Assembly (NCBI GenBank): GCA_029747015.1
Contig: JAKOGI010002774.1
Span: forward strand, 23,028-87,027
Reading direction: 5' to 3'
DNA from: Carnegiea gigantea
Taxonomy: Eukaryota; Streptophyta; Magnoliopsida; Caryophyllales; Cactaceae
Length of the DNA: 64,000 bases
Shown in pieces: positions 11,530-23,502 of this stretch. Each line of letters opens with the position of its first letter. Position 1 is the first letter of the stretch. The translations under genes were made by a program, and so were the position numbers. Below the pieces are notes generated by a model, which was not told the DNA's origin, ran no database searches, and saw only the letters and a list, made by a program, of their open reading frames with translations.

Positions 11530-12110
11530 TAGATGATTATTCATGTTATACTTGGGTTTATCCACTAAAGCGAAAATCTGATTTTTTTACCAACTTTCTG
11601 CACTTTTCAGAAGTGGGTGGGAAACCTGTTTGATATCAAAATTAAAATGTTCCAAAGTGATGGAGGGCATGAGTTTGGTAATATATCTCTTGGTGCTCAT
11701 TTGTCAGAACATGAAATTTATTTTCAAAAAATCATGTCTTGAAACTCAATCTTAGAATGGAGTGGCTGAAGACAAGCATCGTCACCTCAATAAGATAGCT
11801 TAGGTTTTTCTTATTGAGGTGAACATGCCTACCACTTCCTAGGTTGATACTATTCAAATTGCTGTTTTTGTCGTCGATAGGTTTCCTACGCCTAATCTTC
11901 AAGGACAATCTCCTTTTGAAAATTGTTTTAAAAATCACCTGATTACAATTTTTTCAAAACTTTTGGTTGTACCTATTCCCCAAACTTTTCAGCTATTGTC
12001 GTGAATAAATTAGCCCCAAGATCCACTTGTTGTATTTTTCTTGGTTATGCCCCCCATTATAAAGGATACAAATGCTTCGATCCTCTCAAGGTCGCATTTT
12101 TATAAGTCGA
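11530..12110 (+). pseudogene. Copia integrase remnant
   Basis: Frames here read in pieces: DYYSCYTWVYPLKRKSDFF (about 11,537), FQSDGGHEFGN (about 11,650-11,682, the part holding the second catalytic aspartate), and RSTCCIFLGYAPHYKGYKCF (about 12,022-12,080) from the end of the catalytic core. Several stops and frameshifts separate them. The family function is insertion of the element cDNA; this copy cannot encode it. Confidence 0.6.
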
Positions 12111-12449
12111 CATGTCATATTTCATGAAGACTAATTTCCTTACTCGGAATTTTCTAATTTTCCTAACTCCACAATCTTTCGGTCCATCCATCCCTCACCC
12201 GATTGTCTTGTTGAGCTCTCTCGGCCTACTGGCACCATTGCCTTGCCTTGCCTTGTGACCCCTTACGGTTGGCCCAGTCCCGCTTCCTCTTTCTATTCAT
12301 TACCTCACGACCCAATTCCAACTAGGTCACACCAGTCTTCCTCAACTCCTCTGGCCCAGCCCTCTTTGTCCTCTGCTGCGGCCCCTGGTGACTAGCCCAC
12401 CTTGACTGTGTCCGCCAATAGCCCCTTCCTTAACAAAGGAAAGAATTAA

Positions 12450-14425
12450 ATGAATTTTTTAGTCACCCATTGACAATGTTTTTAATCTTATTTCAAACAC
12501 ATTGTTATTAGTAAGCCATTAAATTTGTTATTAGTAATACCTATGTTGCCTAAAGACAAAATTTTACGGAGGTAGTCACACAAGCAACAACTAAATAGTC
12601 ATGTTACAATTTTAGTCACAAACCAAGTCCCAAATAAATATTATACACCAAAAAATTTATAAATATAGTCATTGCAAGCAATAAACAATAGTTACGTTAC
12701 AATATTTTTCACACCCAAAGTCACCCATTCTCATTAATTCTGATAAAGCATGTCACTCACCAACTAATTAGGGTTTGTATATTCACAATCGATATCACAA
12801 CCAATAGATAATAATATGTCAAACCAAATTAAAATTTCACAATACATAAATAATACCCACACAAAACATATTCTAAAGGAGTTAGGAACCACTTCATCAG
12901 ACCTTAACCAACAACAACATGGGACAACGTGCTATACGCTATTAATGAAAAAATGACTAGAGACAATGATGATGGTTTCAAAGAAGGGAGACGAATATGG
13001 TGGACTACTGCAATGATTATGAAGACGATAACGGCAGGTTCGATGATGGGGAACGAGGTTGCGTGGAGATAGAAAACAACAAACAATTATAGGACTTATA
13101 CTATTCAACCATAACACATGTTAATGGTCACTCAAAAGTATGATATGTTCATTCCATCTACCAAACATATTTTAGTACCATATGAAACATATACTTAAGT
13201 CATACGTTAATATATTTTTTACACAATCGAAATTTATACGAACTAATTAGGGTTTTCACGTGGAATAATATATTAGTGATGTAAATGTAGCTTTCAAAAA
13301 TTAATTTGATTTACAACTCGCATTTAGTTCTATGCGACAATCATTGTTAGTCATACAATAGTATACCGGACACCTTTTTCAAAAATAATATTAGTTACAC
13401 ATAAGATACATAAATAGTAAGGATTTGTAATTACCGACTACTTAGGTTTTGTTAATCACCCATACATTATAATTTCAATTTAGATAAGAAATTATTAGTT
13501 CATAATCCTCCACTCAAAACATAATTAGTCATATAAAAACATCAAATGTAGTTGTATAAAACCATAGGCAGTCATATAAAAAACTACTAATCACATTATT
13601 GAAGTTTATAGTAATACATGCAAAACATAATTACTAATATACATTACATTAAATTCCTAGACATCATGACATTTAAATTAGTCACCCATAACATAAGTTA
13701 ATGGTCACCGGTATATAAGTATGATATCTTCATTCCATGCACAAAACAGATATTAGGACTATATCCAACAAATTCTTACTCATACTTGTATTTGTATTCA
13801 CGAAAGCAAAATTTAAGCCAACTAGGGTTTTCATATAGTCACATCCTAACACATTTGACACAAAAACATGATTAATCCAATATCACAAGTGAAGAACTAA
13901 ACGAAATAAAAAATATATTGTTCCATTCCATTGACATGGACCTTCGGTCCTCCGTTTCCATTATTTCCAGTTGAGTTTCCATTGTTTCATCGACTACCAC
14001 CATATCCATCTATAATATAATACACCAATTAACATAAAATGTCACCAAATATAACCAACCCTCACAAAAAACCTTCAGCGACAATAACGGCAACAACGAC
14101 AGCGACCCAAATTCTAGTGCGAGACAATGTCGATTCACGTGCGTGGATGATGAATAGAGGAATAGAGACGAAGGGGGAGGACGTGTATCGGCAATAATGA
14201 TCAGGGGGAGATAGATTTGTAACGGATGAGAGAGGAGATGATTTGGGGGAGGGGAGACGACAGCAGACAGAGCAATGAGGAGAGAGAAATTATTTTAGGG
14301 TTTAATAAGCCACGTGGACGTTGAATATGAATATTGAATTCCTGTCACTGACTTGGCGAATGCGTCTTATGTTAAGTTATTATGAGACGATCTCACGCAA
14401 GACTTACTGTTTGCAAGTATTCCAA
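12450..14425 (-). repeat. TGACTAATAAT-rich repeat element, right arm
   Basis: Read on the minus strand, this begins at about 14,425 with GTAAGTCTTGCGTGAGATCG, close to the plus-strand start at about 38,238 (GTAAGTCTTGAGTGAGACCA). It then carries a C/T-rich CTCTCTCC region, an intron-like stretch ending in TATAG before ATGGATATGG (about 14,010), and a long AT-rich body full of GACTAATAAT/TTAGTCACCCA variants. The C/T-rich leader followed by a short ATG frame looks like the promoter/5' end of a transposase gene, but no transposase is recognisable. It faces the arm at 474-1,930. Confidence 0.45.
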
Positions 14426-15770
14426 CTTCCTTGACATTTGATCCATCTAAGATTAGAGATGGTTGTGCCACAAATTTGTATAACAATCTTAAGAAACTTT
14501 TCTTATGTAGTCCACATAGACAAGAATTTGAATGACTGTTGACCATTGTGTTGCATCTAAAAAATTTAATGAAGATAGGCCAATGTAATGCCCCAACTAT
14601 TAAACATGAAATTAAGACAAGATATTATTCTAATTAAAGATAAGTAGTAAATAGAAGCCTTCAACTGGAACATTACCATCGTTCCTCGAAAAGAACAAGG
14701 CTATAAATACTGTGAATTTTTTTCTTTCATTTTTTTCTTATAAAAACTTTTGAGGTTGAACTTTACCTCAACTAAAACCATTCTTTATAAAACTTAGCTT
14801 TTTTAAGTGCTTGATATGAAGTGCTCGTTTTCCTAAAAACCATAAACGTATATTCATCTTGAAGAGAAACTTGGTAACATCATGCATTTTAGTAAGAAAT
14901 CATAACATGCGTTCGAAATCAACCTTGAGTTGGCAAATCCCAAAGTTTGGCTTGGCAAATGACCAAGAGCCAACTAGACTATACGGACATCATCATGTTT
15001 GTTAGCCAAGAATCACATTTTTAATGCTAGCATTTACTCTTCCCTTTCTTTTCCTTTTCTTCTAAATCTTCTTTACCTAAAATTAAAAATAGTAGGCATT
15101 TTTGAAGAATGAACTGAAACCTAGTGTGTGTATCTTTGTACCACAAATCATTACTTTCATGGTCAATGAGCTGCACAGCGGTTTTAAATCCTTTTTTCTT
15201 TCAAATTGAGGAAGTAAGAGCTTTCTAGTACTTCTTTAATCATTCTTCCCCAAACATGCATCAATAAAATTACTTTGGTAGGATCCTATTAATAAATGAG
15301 CTCATCCGCATTTCATGTACTTGTTGGAGATTGGACAGGTACGCACTCTCGGGTCCATAAATTTTTATCTCCATTGGGGATGTATCCCTATTGGGCCCCC
15401 TTTTATTTGACTTTAGTCACAGATGTGTCCCTTTGGGGCCCCTAATTGCTTATTAATTGGCCTGTCTATTGGATCCCTTAAAAAAAACCTGCAAAATGCA
15501 TCTATACATTCATTCATAATACATCCCGTATCATGAACGTTATGCTTAAAAATACAAATAATAGACATATTTCATTTGCCTTTGAGAACTTGTTCATTAT
15601 TCCTTCTTTTGATCGTTTCGCTTGGCTCAATTCAAATTGCTTCCTCCCTCAAAATAAGTAACTAATCACTGTGGCCTGAATAAACATTGCCAGTCTTAAT
15701 TTCTCCACGTTCTTCTATATAATTCTTTTTTATTGCATCCCACAATCGGTTTCGCACCTGGCCTTTACCG
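14426..15770. other. intergenic sequence, no feature recognised
   Basis: AT-rich sequence without frames longer than about 60 codons. Around 15,340-15,480 there are three spaced variants of 'TCC..TTGGGGCCCC' (15,388-15,400 and 15,433-15,443 among them), a small imperfect repeat of unknown origin. Confidence 0.4.
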
Positions 15771-17840
15771 CTTTTGCTATGTTTAGGAACCGTGACCTGT
15801 TAGATTTGCTTCCCCTCCTTGGGCGTTCATTCTTGTTTGAAAACCGTTGTACATTTCTATGGGTCGAGCGGAGTGGAATTGAGGCCGAAAAGGTTGTCAT
15901 CGCAATGGACCCAGCCTCTAGAGGTATGGTGTTTATATGAATGGATGTTCAACGGATACAAACGAAACTGACAGGTGAACTAACAAAGCACACAATTTTA
16001 GTAGGGAGTCTCGGGTTTCACTCCTTTGGTGAAATGCTCTTCGGTGGCTATGACAATTGTAAGGTTGAGTTATTTTTCCTAGTCTAGCCTAACACTATCT
16101 TTGAGAAGAGGCAAAGGAGACAAGATAACTCTTAATGAACCAAAGGCATGTTTTACCGAGGTGATAATCACATATCACTCTTGGATGTTCACCTAATGAG
16201 TGTGGTGGTGGGGTTGCCACTGTGTGATATTTGGGTTATTCTCTAATGGACACTCATGAGACAAGATATCGTGCACATGACTGTACTAGTACCCCACCGG
16301 TCAAAATTGATGAAATAATCTCATATGTGTGTGGTGAGTAGAGACTCGGCCAAAAGGGATCTTAGTTCAAGACGTAAAATCACTCATTTCTCTTACTTCA
16401 AAACTCACTAATACTAAGTATCTGTTCAAACCGGTAGGTACCATGAACCCATTACATGACATGATATGCTCATGCCATAAAACCTATTATTTTATGTCCC
16501 AAAATATTTGTTTATGAATTTTAAATCATGTGGAGGATTGTTGGAAAATCAGTGATTTAAAATTTATTTTTCGATTTTTATTAAATTGTTTGGTGTCCAC
16601 GTTAATATCGGTAGTCACTTTTGACCTTGTCATGTAGTACCTTTTCGGGCTCATTCAATTTATACAAATTATATAATAGCTTCTAAACTATTATTTCCAC
16701 ATTATTTATCCCAAACTTTTCATTCTATCAAATTTTTATTTGAAGGAGATTTTAGTGTGTCGTGGATGATTTACTGAATCCATTTTCTGCGTCATTGGTT
16801 GAGAATTTAGAGGCTGTTATCCCTTAGTTTTAGTTCCCATCTAGTTGCTGTTATTAGTAGAGGTGATGTTAGGGATAGTATCCCTTGATGCTTGCCACCC
16901 AAGGGCCATGTTTGGAGCAGGAAACACAATGTGATTTTCCGATAAATAGCTTTGCATTGGCAGAGGGGGAAAAAATTGACTTGAGCTGAGTCTTTAAGCT
17001 TTAGCAAATTATTTTACTCTATATCTGATTATTCTCAAAACCCTTTTTGGACAACAATGTACTGTTGCCCTTGGTGCATGGCTTTGACGATAGTGATGTG
17101 ATTAAAATTTCTCTCATAAAATTAGTATTTTGAGCATGATAAAAATAATCAGTTTGGGGATTCCTCTCGCTGCCACTAGAGGAATCCAACGGGTAGTCGT
17201 ATCTTGAGAGAGGACGGCACTTGATAATATTTGTACCAATGCAGTTGGAGCGTTTTCTCTCTTAGAAAAGCTAGATGTTTCTACTCAGGGTACTTCTAAA
17301 TTCTACTCTCCTTATTTACTAACAAGTTGCTATTTGCATTGTAGAGTATTATTTATGTGTTATATGATTATTTTTGATGCAAGGATATGCTTACTTGATG
17401 TATATTTTGCTCCCAAATGATGTGGTGTGTGAAATATTATCCTATTATTATTATTGGTTAATAAGATGAAACTTATGAAATGTTTTCTAGTATATACATA
17501 TTTTTGCCGATTAATTTAAATATTTTCTAACTACATATCATGGCGACATGATTTGGCTTGCTTAGCCCTGGGACTAGAACGGCATATTCCACTTTAGTTG
17601 AAGTCAATTGTCTATTTAATGGTACATTCCACTCTTAAGTCACCAATCTGACTTTGTGAAGTATTCAGGAATGTCGAAGTATAGTCATCTTTCGTGGCGA
17701 GTTTTTCTCATAATTTCGGGCCTTGTTACTTGCCAAACATAAGTGGGCCAAATCGAAATCATCCAATCATACTCCTATTCACTCACCTACTCATTTAGCC
17801 TATATCACACCCACACCTGTTCCTCCCAAGACCCGTCTCG
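15771..17840. other. degenerate intergenic DNA with a possible solo Copia LTR start
   Basis: At 16,529-16,548 the order TGTGGAGGATTG then TTGGAAAATCAG looks like a polypurine tract next to a Copia-type LTR start (TGTTGG at about 16,539), but I cannot find an LTR end or partner copy. Small frames such as 16,807-17,007 (minus, 66 codons) have no recognisable content. Confidence 0.25.
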
Positions 17841-17849
17841 TACGGTAGA

Positions 17850-18420
17850 GGTCACTGGTAGGAGGATTTACCAAACTTAATTTTTACGGCTCCAAATCAC
17901 CAGTAGGAGTAGGAGCAGGATTCGTTCCGTGTAGTTGGATAGCAAGCTTCGTGAAGGGCGGCACCAGATTCATTGAGCAAGCATCCATCCTAGTAGCTGA
18001 AGTCATGGCTCTGAGACATGGAGTTAAGGCATCTTTGGAAGCTCATGTATAGTATATAGAGGTTGAAGGTGAAAACTAGATGGTAATAAATGCAATTAAG
18101 GGGTTGCGCATGCGCCTTGGCAAATTCAAACACTAATCCAAGACATCGGATCGATGATTCCCGACTACTAGGCTTTACATAATTCTTGCAATTAAGGGGC
18201 TAGTGGTGAGTTTTTACATATTTGTTAAGAAGTTAATATGGCGACAGATTGTTGGGAAAGTATGGTTGTCTTTTATGTAATTCTTGTTTTTTTTCTTTCC
18301 CCTCCTAGTAGGAGTGTTTGTTTTATTTTAGTTGATGACAATTCAGGTAGAACCCTTGTGAGTATGGCTGTCTACATCTTTTGTACATACCCTTTTCCCA
18401 AAAAACCAAAAAAAAAAAAA
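17850..18420 (+). pseudogene. 3' end of a plant LINE: RNase H domain and poly-A tail
   Basis: A frame starting about 17,870 reads NFYGSKSPVGVGAGFV, then ILVAEVMALRHGVKASLEA and, after a stop, IEVEGEN and MVINAIKGL (to about 18,105). This order and spacing match the RNase H-like (RVT_3) domain found at the C-terminus of plant L1-type LINE polyproteins. Stops at about 18,048 and 18,079 break it. The region ends in an A-rich tract at 18,393-18,420, as expected for a retroposed 3' end. The reverse transcriptase and endonuclease are absent, so it is 5'-truncated. A cellular RVT_3 retrocopy is the alternative. Confidence 0.55.
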
Positions 18421-18462
18421 TGTCTAGTTATTGAAGACAATTTGGGGATAATTTTAAGGCAT

Positions 18463-18890
18463 GGTAAATTACATCATGAACTATCGAGGTATAGGTTAAT
18501 ATTTTTCTGACTCAACAATTTTGGAAAAATATTTTAAGGTTGATCCAAGTTTGGACAAATAGTTTCCGGAACCAAAAGTGACAAAACTTGACTTTTTCCA
18601 CTACATAAAGTACCCTAAGTTTTTAAAATTTTCATTTTTAACCCCAATCCTTAAAAATTTACTTTCGAAAAATTTAATTTGGTACATGTGATATTTGACT
18701 GATAGATACTACTCGAAGCCCTTTTTCAACCAGTATCAGAGCCACGTGACAAAAAATAATTAAAATAATTAAGCTAACTAATAGTTAATTAAGCTAATTA
18801 ACTGTATTTAATGCTTGAATCATCACCTACTTTCCCTGCTACTAATTATTCACATATTATTCACTCACCAGAATGAACCACTTCAGTAGC
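18463..18890 (+). promoter_or_regulatory. pararetroviral leader with tRNA-Met primer site
   Basis: The CAGTATCAGAGCC at 18,731-18,743 is the degenerate initiator tRNA-Met primer-binding site where minus-strand DNA synthesis starts in this family. The preceding 270 bp match the minus copy from 32,588 inward and contain TTTGGACAAATA-like repeats. No long reading frame is present, as expected for a transcript leader. Confidence 0.7.
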
Positions 18891-20512
18891 ACCCCAATTA
18901 AACTATATCATTGATATTGTTTTAGAATTAAAAACTAAATTAGCAAAAATTAAGAACGAAGTTAAGGAGATTAAGAAGCAATTGTCGATAGTTCATCTTT
19001 CTTTAGTTAACGAAACTATACATGGTGGAAAATCTACTTTAAGTATTAATACTCAATTTCAGCATAAAGATCCTTTTCAAAATCCAAAAATAAAAATCTA
19101 TTTTCTTTGCATGATATAAAAATACAAGAAGAAATAGGAGAAAAATTAACTGAGAAATAATTTGAGAAGTCATAAAAAGAAGAAGAGGATGGAGTATAAG
19201 CATTATAATCTTGAAGAATTACATAATATGTTTGCTAAAGAACAAAATTCAATAGAATTGAATGAAATGATGGGTGCAATAGTTGATAAACAAGATGTAT
19301 CATCTGATGATAATGAAGAGACAAATAATATTTAGTTTGAAGAAAAAATATATCACCAGATGAACCTAATTAAACTAGAGGATCTTAATATTGTACCTTT
19401 AGAAGAAATTAGAAAGAAACAAGATAAAAAAATATGGTAAAATCGTATTTGACGACAAAATGAATGAGATTCGAAAAGAACTTAATGAAATCGAGTCCAA
19501 TCTAATTAACAATTTTGTTCCTAAACCTGAAGAATTCAGTGAACCTTCTAGAAGAAATATCCATTTTATAAGACTTAGGCATGTGCCAGTAGCGCATACA
19601 ACTAACTTTTCTTCCGGATTTATCCCAAGAAACTATGACCTTTGAAGAAATTGGTCTTACCTTGATTAGTCAAACAGGATATATCTTTAACACTAATAGA
19701 GATCGTAATAGAGAAGAAATATTTGAACATTGGAAAAGAAACATAAATAGTGCCTTGAATTTAAACACCTCAAGGAATGTAGGAAATTTCTTAAACTATA
19801 TCGAGCAGAGTTTTTCTGCCACCGTAGCTGACTGATATGATTCATTAAATGATGATGGTAAAAATACATTCAGAATGATGAAAACACTAACTGCAATGTT
19901 GAATAATCTATGTAAGGAAATCAAAACTGAATTCATCGGAACTATACTTGATTCCGAAGAAAAAGTTAGAGAATGGCAACGAAAGGTAAATAACATAGAA
20001 TTATGGAATATAAGATATCTAGAGAATTATATTGCTAAATTTAGTCAATATTACTACAAAATTGGACATAATGAAACCAATCCTGGTATGTTCTATGATA
20101 AATTATCATATCCAATAAATTCTATAATCAATAAAAAGTACATTGCATGACTTGAAAAAACAGATGTCATTTATATCCTTGATACAAGAATCTCTTATCT
20201 AAGAAAATGGGTCAATGATCAATATTTTGATCTCTAAAAACAAAAAAAAATTTTATAAGAAAAAGAGTTTTAACAAGCGAAGGGGAGAGAAATATAAAAG
20301 AAAATATTATAATAGACCAAGCCCTAAAAACGAAGATTTTTTATGAATGCTGCTTATTGTCCAGTAGGGAAAAACAACTGTAAGGATTGGACATACAGAG
20401 AAGTAGGTCATCATGCAAATGAATGCAAAAATGGAAAGAATAACAAGCTTGTTGAAACTCTGAGAAGGCTAGATTATTTTGAGCTTAGCGAAGAAGAAGC
20501 ACTGATTTAGCA
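18890..20512 (+). pseudogene. pararetroviral coat-protein region, broken
   Basis: Begins with a coiled-coil-like stretch (about 18,898-19,010, alternating Leu/Ile/Lys) and continues through an acidic linker into a helical core carried by frames at 19,460-19,645, 19,635-19,835 and 19,875-20,150. It ends in a basic stretch and a zinc-knuckle relic (about 20,375-20,428) that keeps its first Cys, Gly-His and last Cys but not the second Cys. In caulimovirids this protein forms the capsid and binds nucleic acid. At least six frame breaks separate the pieces (for example the TGA at about 19,834). The corresponding region of the minus copy is 32,196-30,555. Confidence 0.65.
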
Positions 20513-20514
20513 CT

Positions 20515-21300
20515 GAAAAACAATAAGGGAATTGTCGAAATTGTACTAAAGGATGAATACGAAGAAAGTTATTACGGAAAAACTAGTCATAAAATGGAAA
20601 GTAGATTAATTAGTCTCGGTGACTTTCAAGGAGAAGAATTTGTGGTATTTAATGAGAACGAAGATGTCAAAGGAGATTAAGTCCTTCCTATAATTCAGAA
20701 AGACATGACCTATAAAAAATCCTTCTTACAATTAAAGAGCATGTACGAATACAAAATGATGGAAAAAGATTTAGAGATGAAAGGTTGTGAGTATGATGCG
20801 GGAGAAGCTAACCTCATTAACTTAGAAAATATCCTTAAGTGTAACAAAGACAGAAAGTATAGATATATCCATGTTGAAAGTGTCCAAGTGTAAATTACTC
20901 ATTTACAGTATTATGGTAACGATAGTGATCTTTATGCTTTGCTATGTGATATTAGACATACCAAATTTAATTATCAAATTATCATAAGGATTAAGACCAA
21001 TTTATGCGATGGATCTGTAGGATTCAATTGTTAATCTGGATATTATATAAGCCTAAAAGATGAATTTGCGAAAAACTTTCTATCTCTCAAGATAAAAGCA
21101 GTTGGGATGGGCATGAAAAGATGAGGATACCCACTAAAGATATTTTTAAAAATAATCTACAAACTAGATGATACTGTAGATCCAAAGACCAGTGTAACAA
21201 TGATAGAGGCAGAAAATTTTGAAAGTCCTCCTCCTATACAAAAAATTCAAAGGATAAAATCCAATCCTTAAGAGATAAAAATTGATTGATAGGTCTTGGA
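20515..21300 (+). pseudogene. pararetroviral movement-protein region, broken
   Basis: Frames at 20,515-20,680 and 20,705-20,893, plus following pieces to about 21,290, match the minus copy at 30,480-29,560. The stretch with YRYIHVESVQV and the following LLCDIRHTKFN has the look of the 30K-superfamily movement-protein core, which lines plasmodesmata for cell-to-cell spread. Stops at 20,679, 20,891 and several later positions inactivate it. Assignment rests on position between coat and protease and on this core. Confidence 0.6.
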
Positions 21301-21394
21301 TATCTCGCTTTGCCAATCCCACAAAAACCAATAAGAAAAATGTAATGAAAATTGATGAAAATGGTAAAATACCATTAAAACCCAATTATTAAGA

Positions 21395-22060
21395 ATGATG
21401 AGTACAAGATCACACTGGCGAAAAGGAGCTTCATCAGCAAAAGAAGAGCATAAAGAAGGTGATGATATTATTATGATCAGTGAAATGAGTAGAATGGGTT
21501 TTGAACTGATAAAACACAGTGTAAACCGAAGTATGAGTCTAGATAGGAAACTCATTGGATACAAAATAAGGACTGTTAGTGAACTAACCCATGAAGATGA
21601 ATTACTCAAAAACATGACTATGGAGATATGCTACGAAATCATCAATACAAATCCTAATAGCATCTATATTCCATTAACTATATGTAGATGGATATAATAG
21701 ATATGAATTATATGTCTACATCGATAGTGGTTGCCCTATATGTTTTGAAAAAAAAAAAATCATCATTTCTGGAATTTATGTGAAAAAAGCCAACAATTCT
21801 TTATAAATAAGGATAGCTGATAATAGTATTATGAGCTACAACAAAGTAATAGAAGGGTTATCCATATAAATAGGAGGAGTCTAGTGCACTATTTCAGTTC
21901 TATGCTCTACTGACAATTCTCTCATGCTATGATAATTGGTAATAATTTTCAAAGGCTATATTCTCCATGCACATGGACCATCAACCAAATAATATTCACA
22001 ATAAATGGTCACTCAGTTCCTATTGATAAATTAAATAAATCTTACACTCATTAAAAGATT
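21395..22060 (+). pseudogene. pararetroviral linker and aspartic protease region
   Basis: The 100-codon frame at 21,395-21,697 is an acidic/basic linker. After a frame break comes the retropepsin-like site IDSG (21,720-21,731), followed by Cys-Pro-Ile-Cys-Phe and a degraded C-terminal half (to about 22,060) with several stops. The family enzyme cleaves the polyprotein. The active-site Asp-Ser-Gly is still readable in this copy, whereas the matching position of the minus copy (about 29,245-29,260) has changed. Confidence 0.6.
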
Positions 22061-22264
22061 GAGTTTACACGCAGCTAGTATGGTGAAAAGGTAATACCTG
22101 CACAATGTGAGATAGCACTAATAATCTCACTACTTGAGTTACTATTAAAGAGCAAATTGTTGAACAACAAAAGAATTTTCCAACACTATCTTGGGATAAA
22201 GATAAAACAATTACAAAAATTACTTTGTTAAATCCCAACACTATTACTCGAGTCAAACAAATTA

Positions 22265-22930
22265 TGTATACACACTAGAATACCCAAGAATTTTATAAAT
22301 AAATCAAAGAACTTTTGAATAATGGATTAATCAGCAACAGCAAGAGTTCTCATACTAGTCCCACTTTTATGGTGAGAAATCATGCTAAAGGAAAAAGAGG
22401 AAAAGTAAGAATGGTAATAAATTACAACAAGGTAAATCATAATACTATGTTTGATGGTTATTATATTTCTAACAAAGCAGTCCTTTTCAATAGAATTCAA
22501 GAAGTCTTTTGTTCTCAAAAATAGATTGTAAAAGCAAATACTGGCAAATAAAAATGGATGAAGAAAGTATTCCTTTAACTACTTTTAATGCTTCTCAAGG
22601 ACATTATGAATGGATAAGTAATGCCATTTGGTCTAAAGAATGCACATCAAATATTTCAAAGAAGAATGGATAAAATCTTCGAAGATCTTAATTATTGTTG
22701 TCTGTTTTACATCAATGATATCATTATGTTTTCCAAGACCATAAAATAATACAAAGATGATCTCCTACCTATCACCCAAATATGCAGTCATTATGGTACT
22801 ACCCTTGCTAAGGACAAGCGCATTTATGCTGAGTAAGAAATCGAGTTTTTAGGTCTATAAATAAAAGTTAGACAAATCATCCTATAAAAGCATATTCTAT
22901 AAAAAAATAGAAAAATACCTTGAAAAGAAT
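22265..22930 (+). pseudogene. pararetroviral reverse transcriptase, catalytic site altered
   Basis: Recognisable RT blocks: a fingers region with KVRMVINYNKVN (22,405-22,440), a palm region with MPFGLKNA (about 22,622-22,645), and the catalytic box reading FYINDIIMFS (about 22,706-22,735), in which the first of the two aspartates is Asn. Stops at about 22,522 and later, plus at least two frameshifts, interrupt it. In the virus this enzyme copies the pregenomic RNA into DNA. Confidence 0.8.
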
Positions 22931-22945
22931 GAAGATAGGAAGCAA

Positions 22946-23500
22946 TTGGAAAGGTTTTTTGGGTGTGTTACCTATACTTCAAATTTCATTAAAGATCCAG
23001 CTAAATTAAGAAAATCATTGCAGTTGAAACTCAAGAAGGAAGTAAGCTGGACGTGGACTCCTAGTGATTCAAAGATTGCACAAAACATCAAAAAAATGTG
23101 TAAAAATCTTCGTGTTGTTAATTTGCCAAATGAAGGAGGTGATTTAATTTTTGATATAGATGCCAGCAATGAGCATTGGACTGTAGTGCTCAAAATCAAA
23201 GCAGGAGAAAAACTCTGGAAATATTACAGTGGATGTTTTAATAAAGTGGAATACAATTGTTCCATGATAGAAAAAAATCCTTATAGTTACAAGGGGAATC
23301 GAAAAGTTCTTAATCTTTTTAGCCCTAAAATATTTTTTTATTCGAATAGATTGAACAGGAATACCTGATTTTGTGAAAAAGAATTTATCAAATATGCAAG
23401 CGCAAGGGCGACTTTTGTATTAACAATTATGGCTTAATTAGTTTTTCTTCTCTATTAAACATATGGGATGGAACAATTCTCCTACAGATAGTTTAACTCA
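22946..23500 (+). pseudogene. pararetroviral RT connection and RNase H region
   Basis: The 140-codon frame 22,946-23,368 opens with the RT thumb/connection sequence (FFGCVTYTSNFIKDPAKL) and runs into the RNase H start IFDIDASNEHW (about 23,149-23,181). It keeps the first catalytic Asp and CFNKVEYNCSMIEKN, where the Glu of the active site lies. The frame breaks at about 23,300 and again after 23,368. RNase H removes the RNA template during reverse transcription. Confidence 0.75.
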
Positions 23501-23502
23501 TG

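Larger units (their letters stand above)
9976..12450 (+). mobile_element. decayed Ty1/Copia fragment
   Basis: Copia-type pieces occur in the expected order: gag helical region (10,147-10,413), degraded zinc-knuckle area (about 10,770), protease and pre-integrase domain (10,886-11,330), and integrase (about 11,530-12,110). Reverse transcriptase and RNase H are missing and neither LTR is recognisable, so this is a truncated relic. Frameshifts and stops are frequent. A serine/proline-rich linker like that between integrase and RT follows at 12,170-12,410. Confidence 0.7.

Noticed and set aside
21268..21615. 115-codon minus frame in the plus pararetrovirus copy
   Set aside because: Same antisense shadow as in the other copy.
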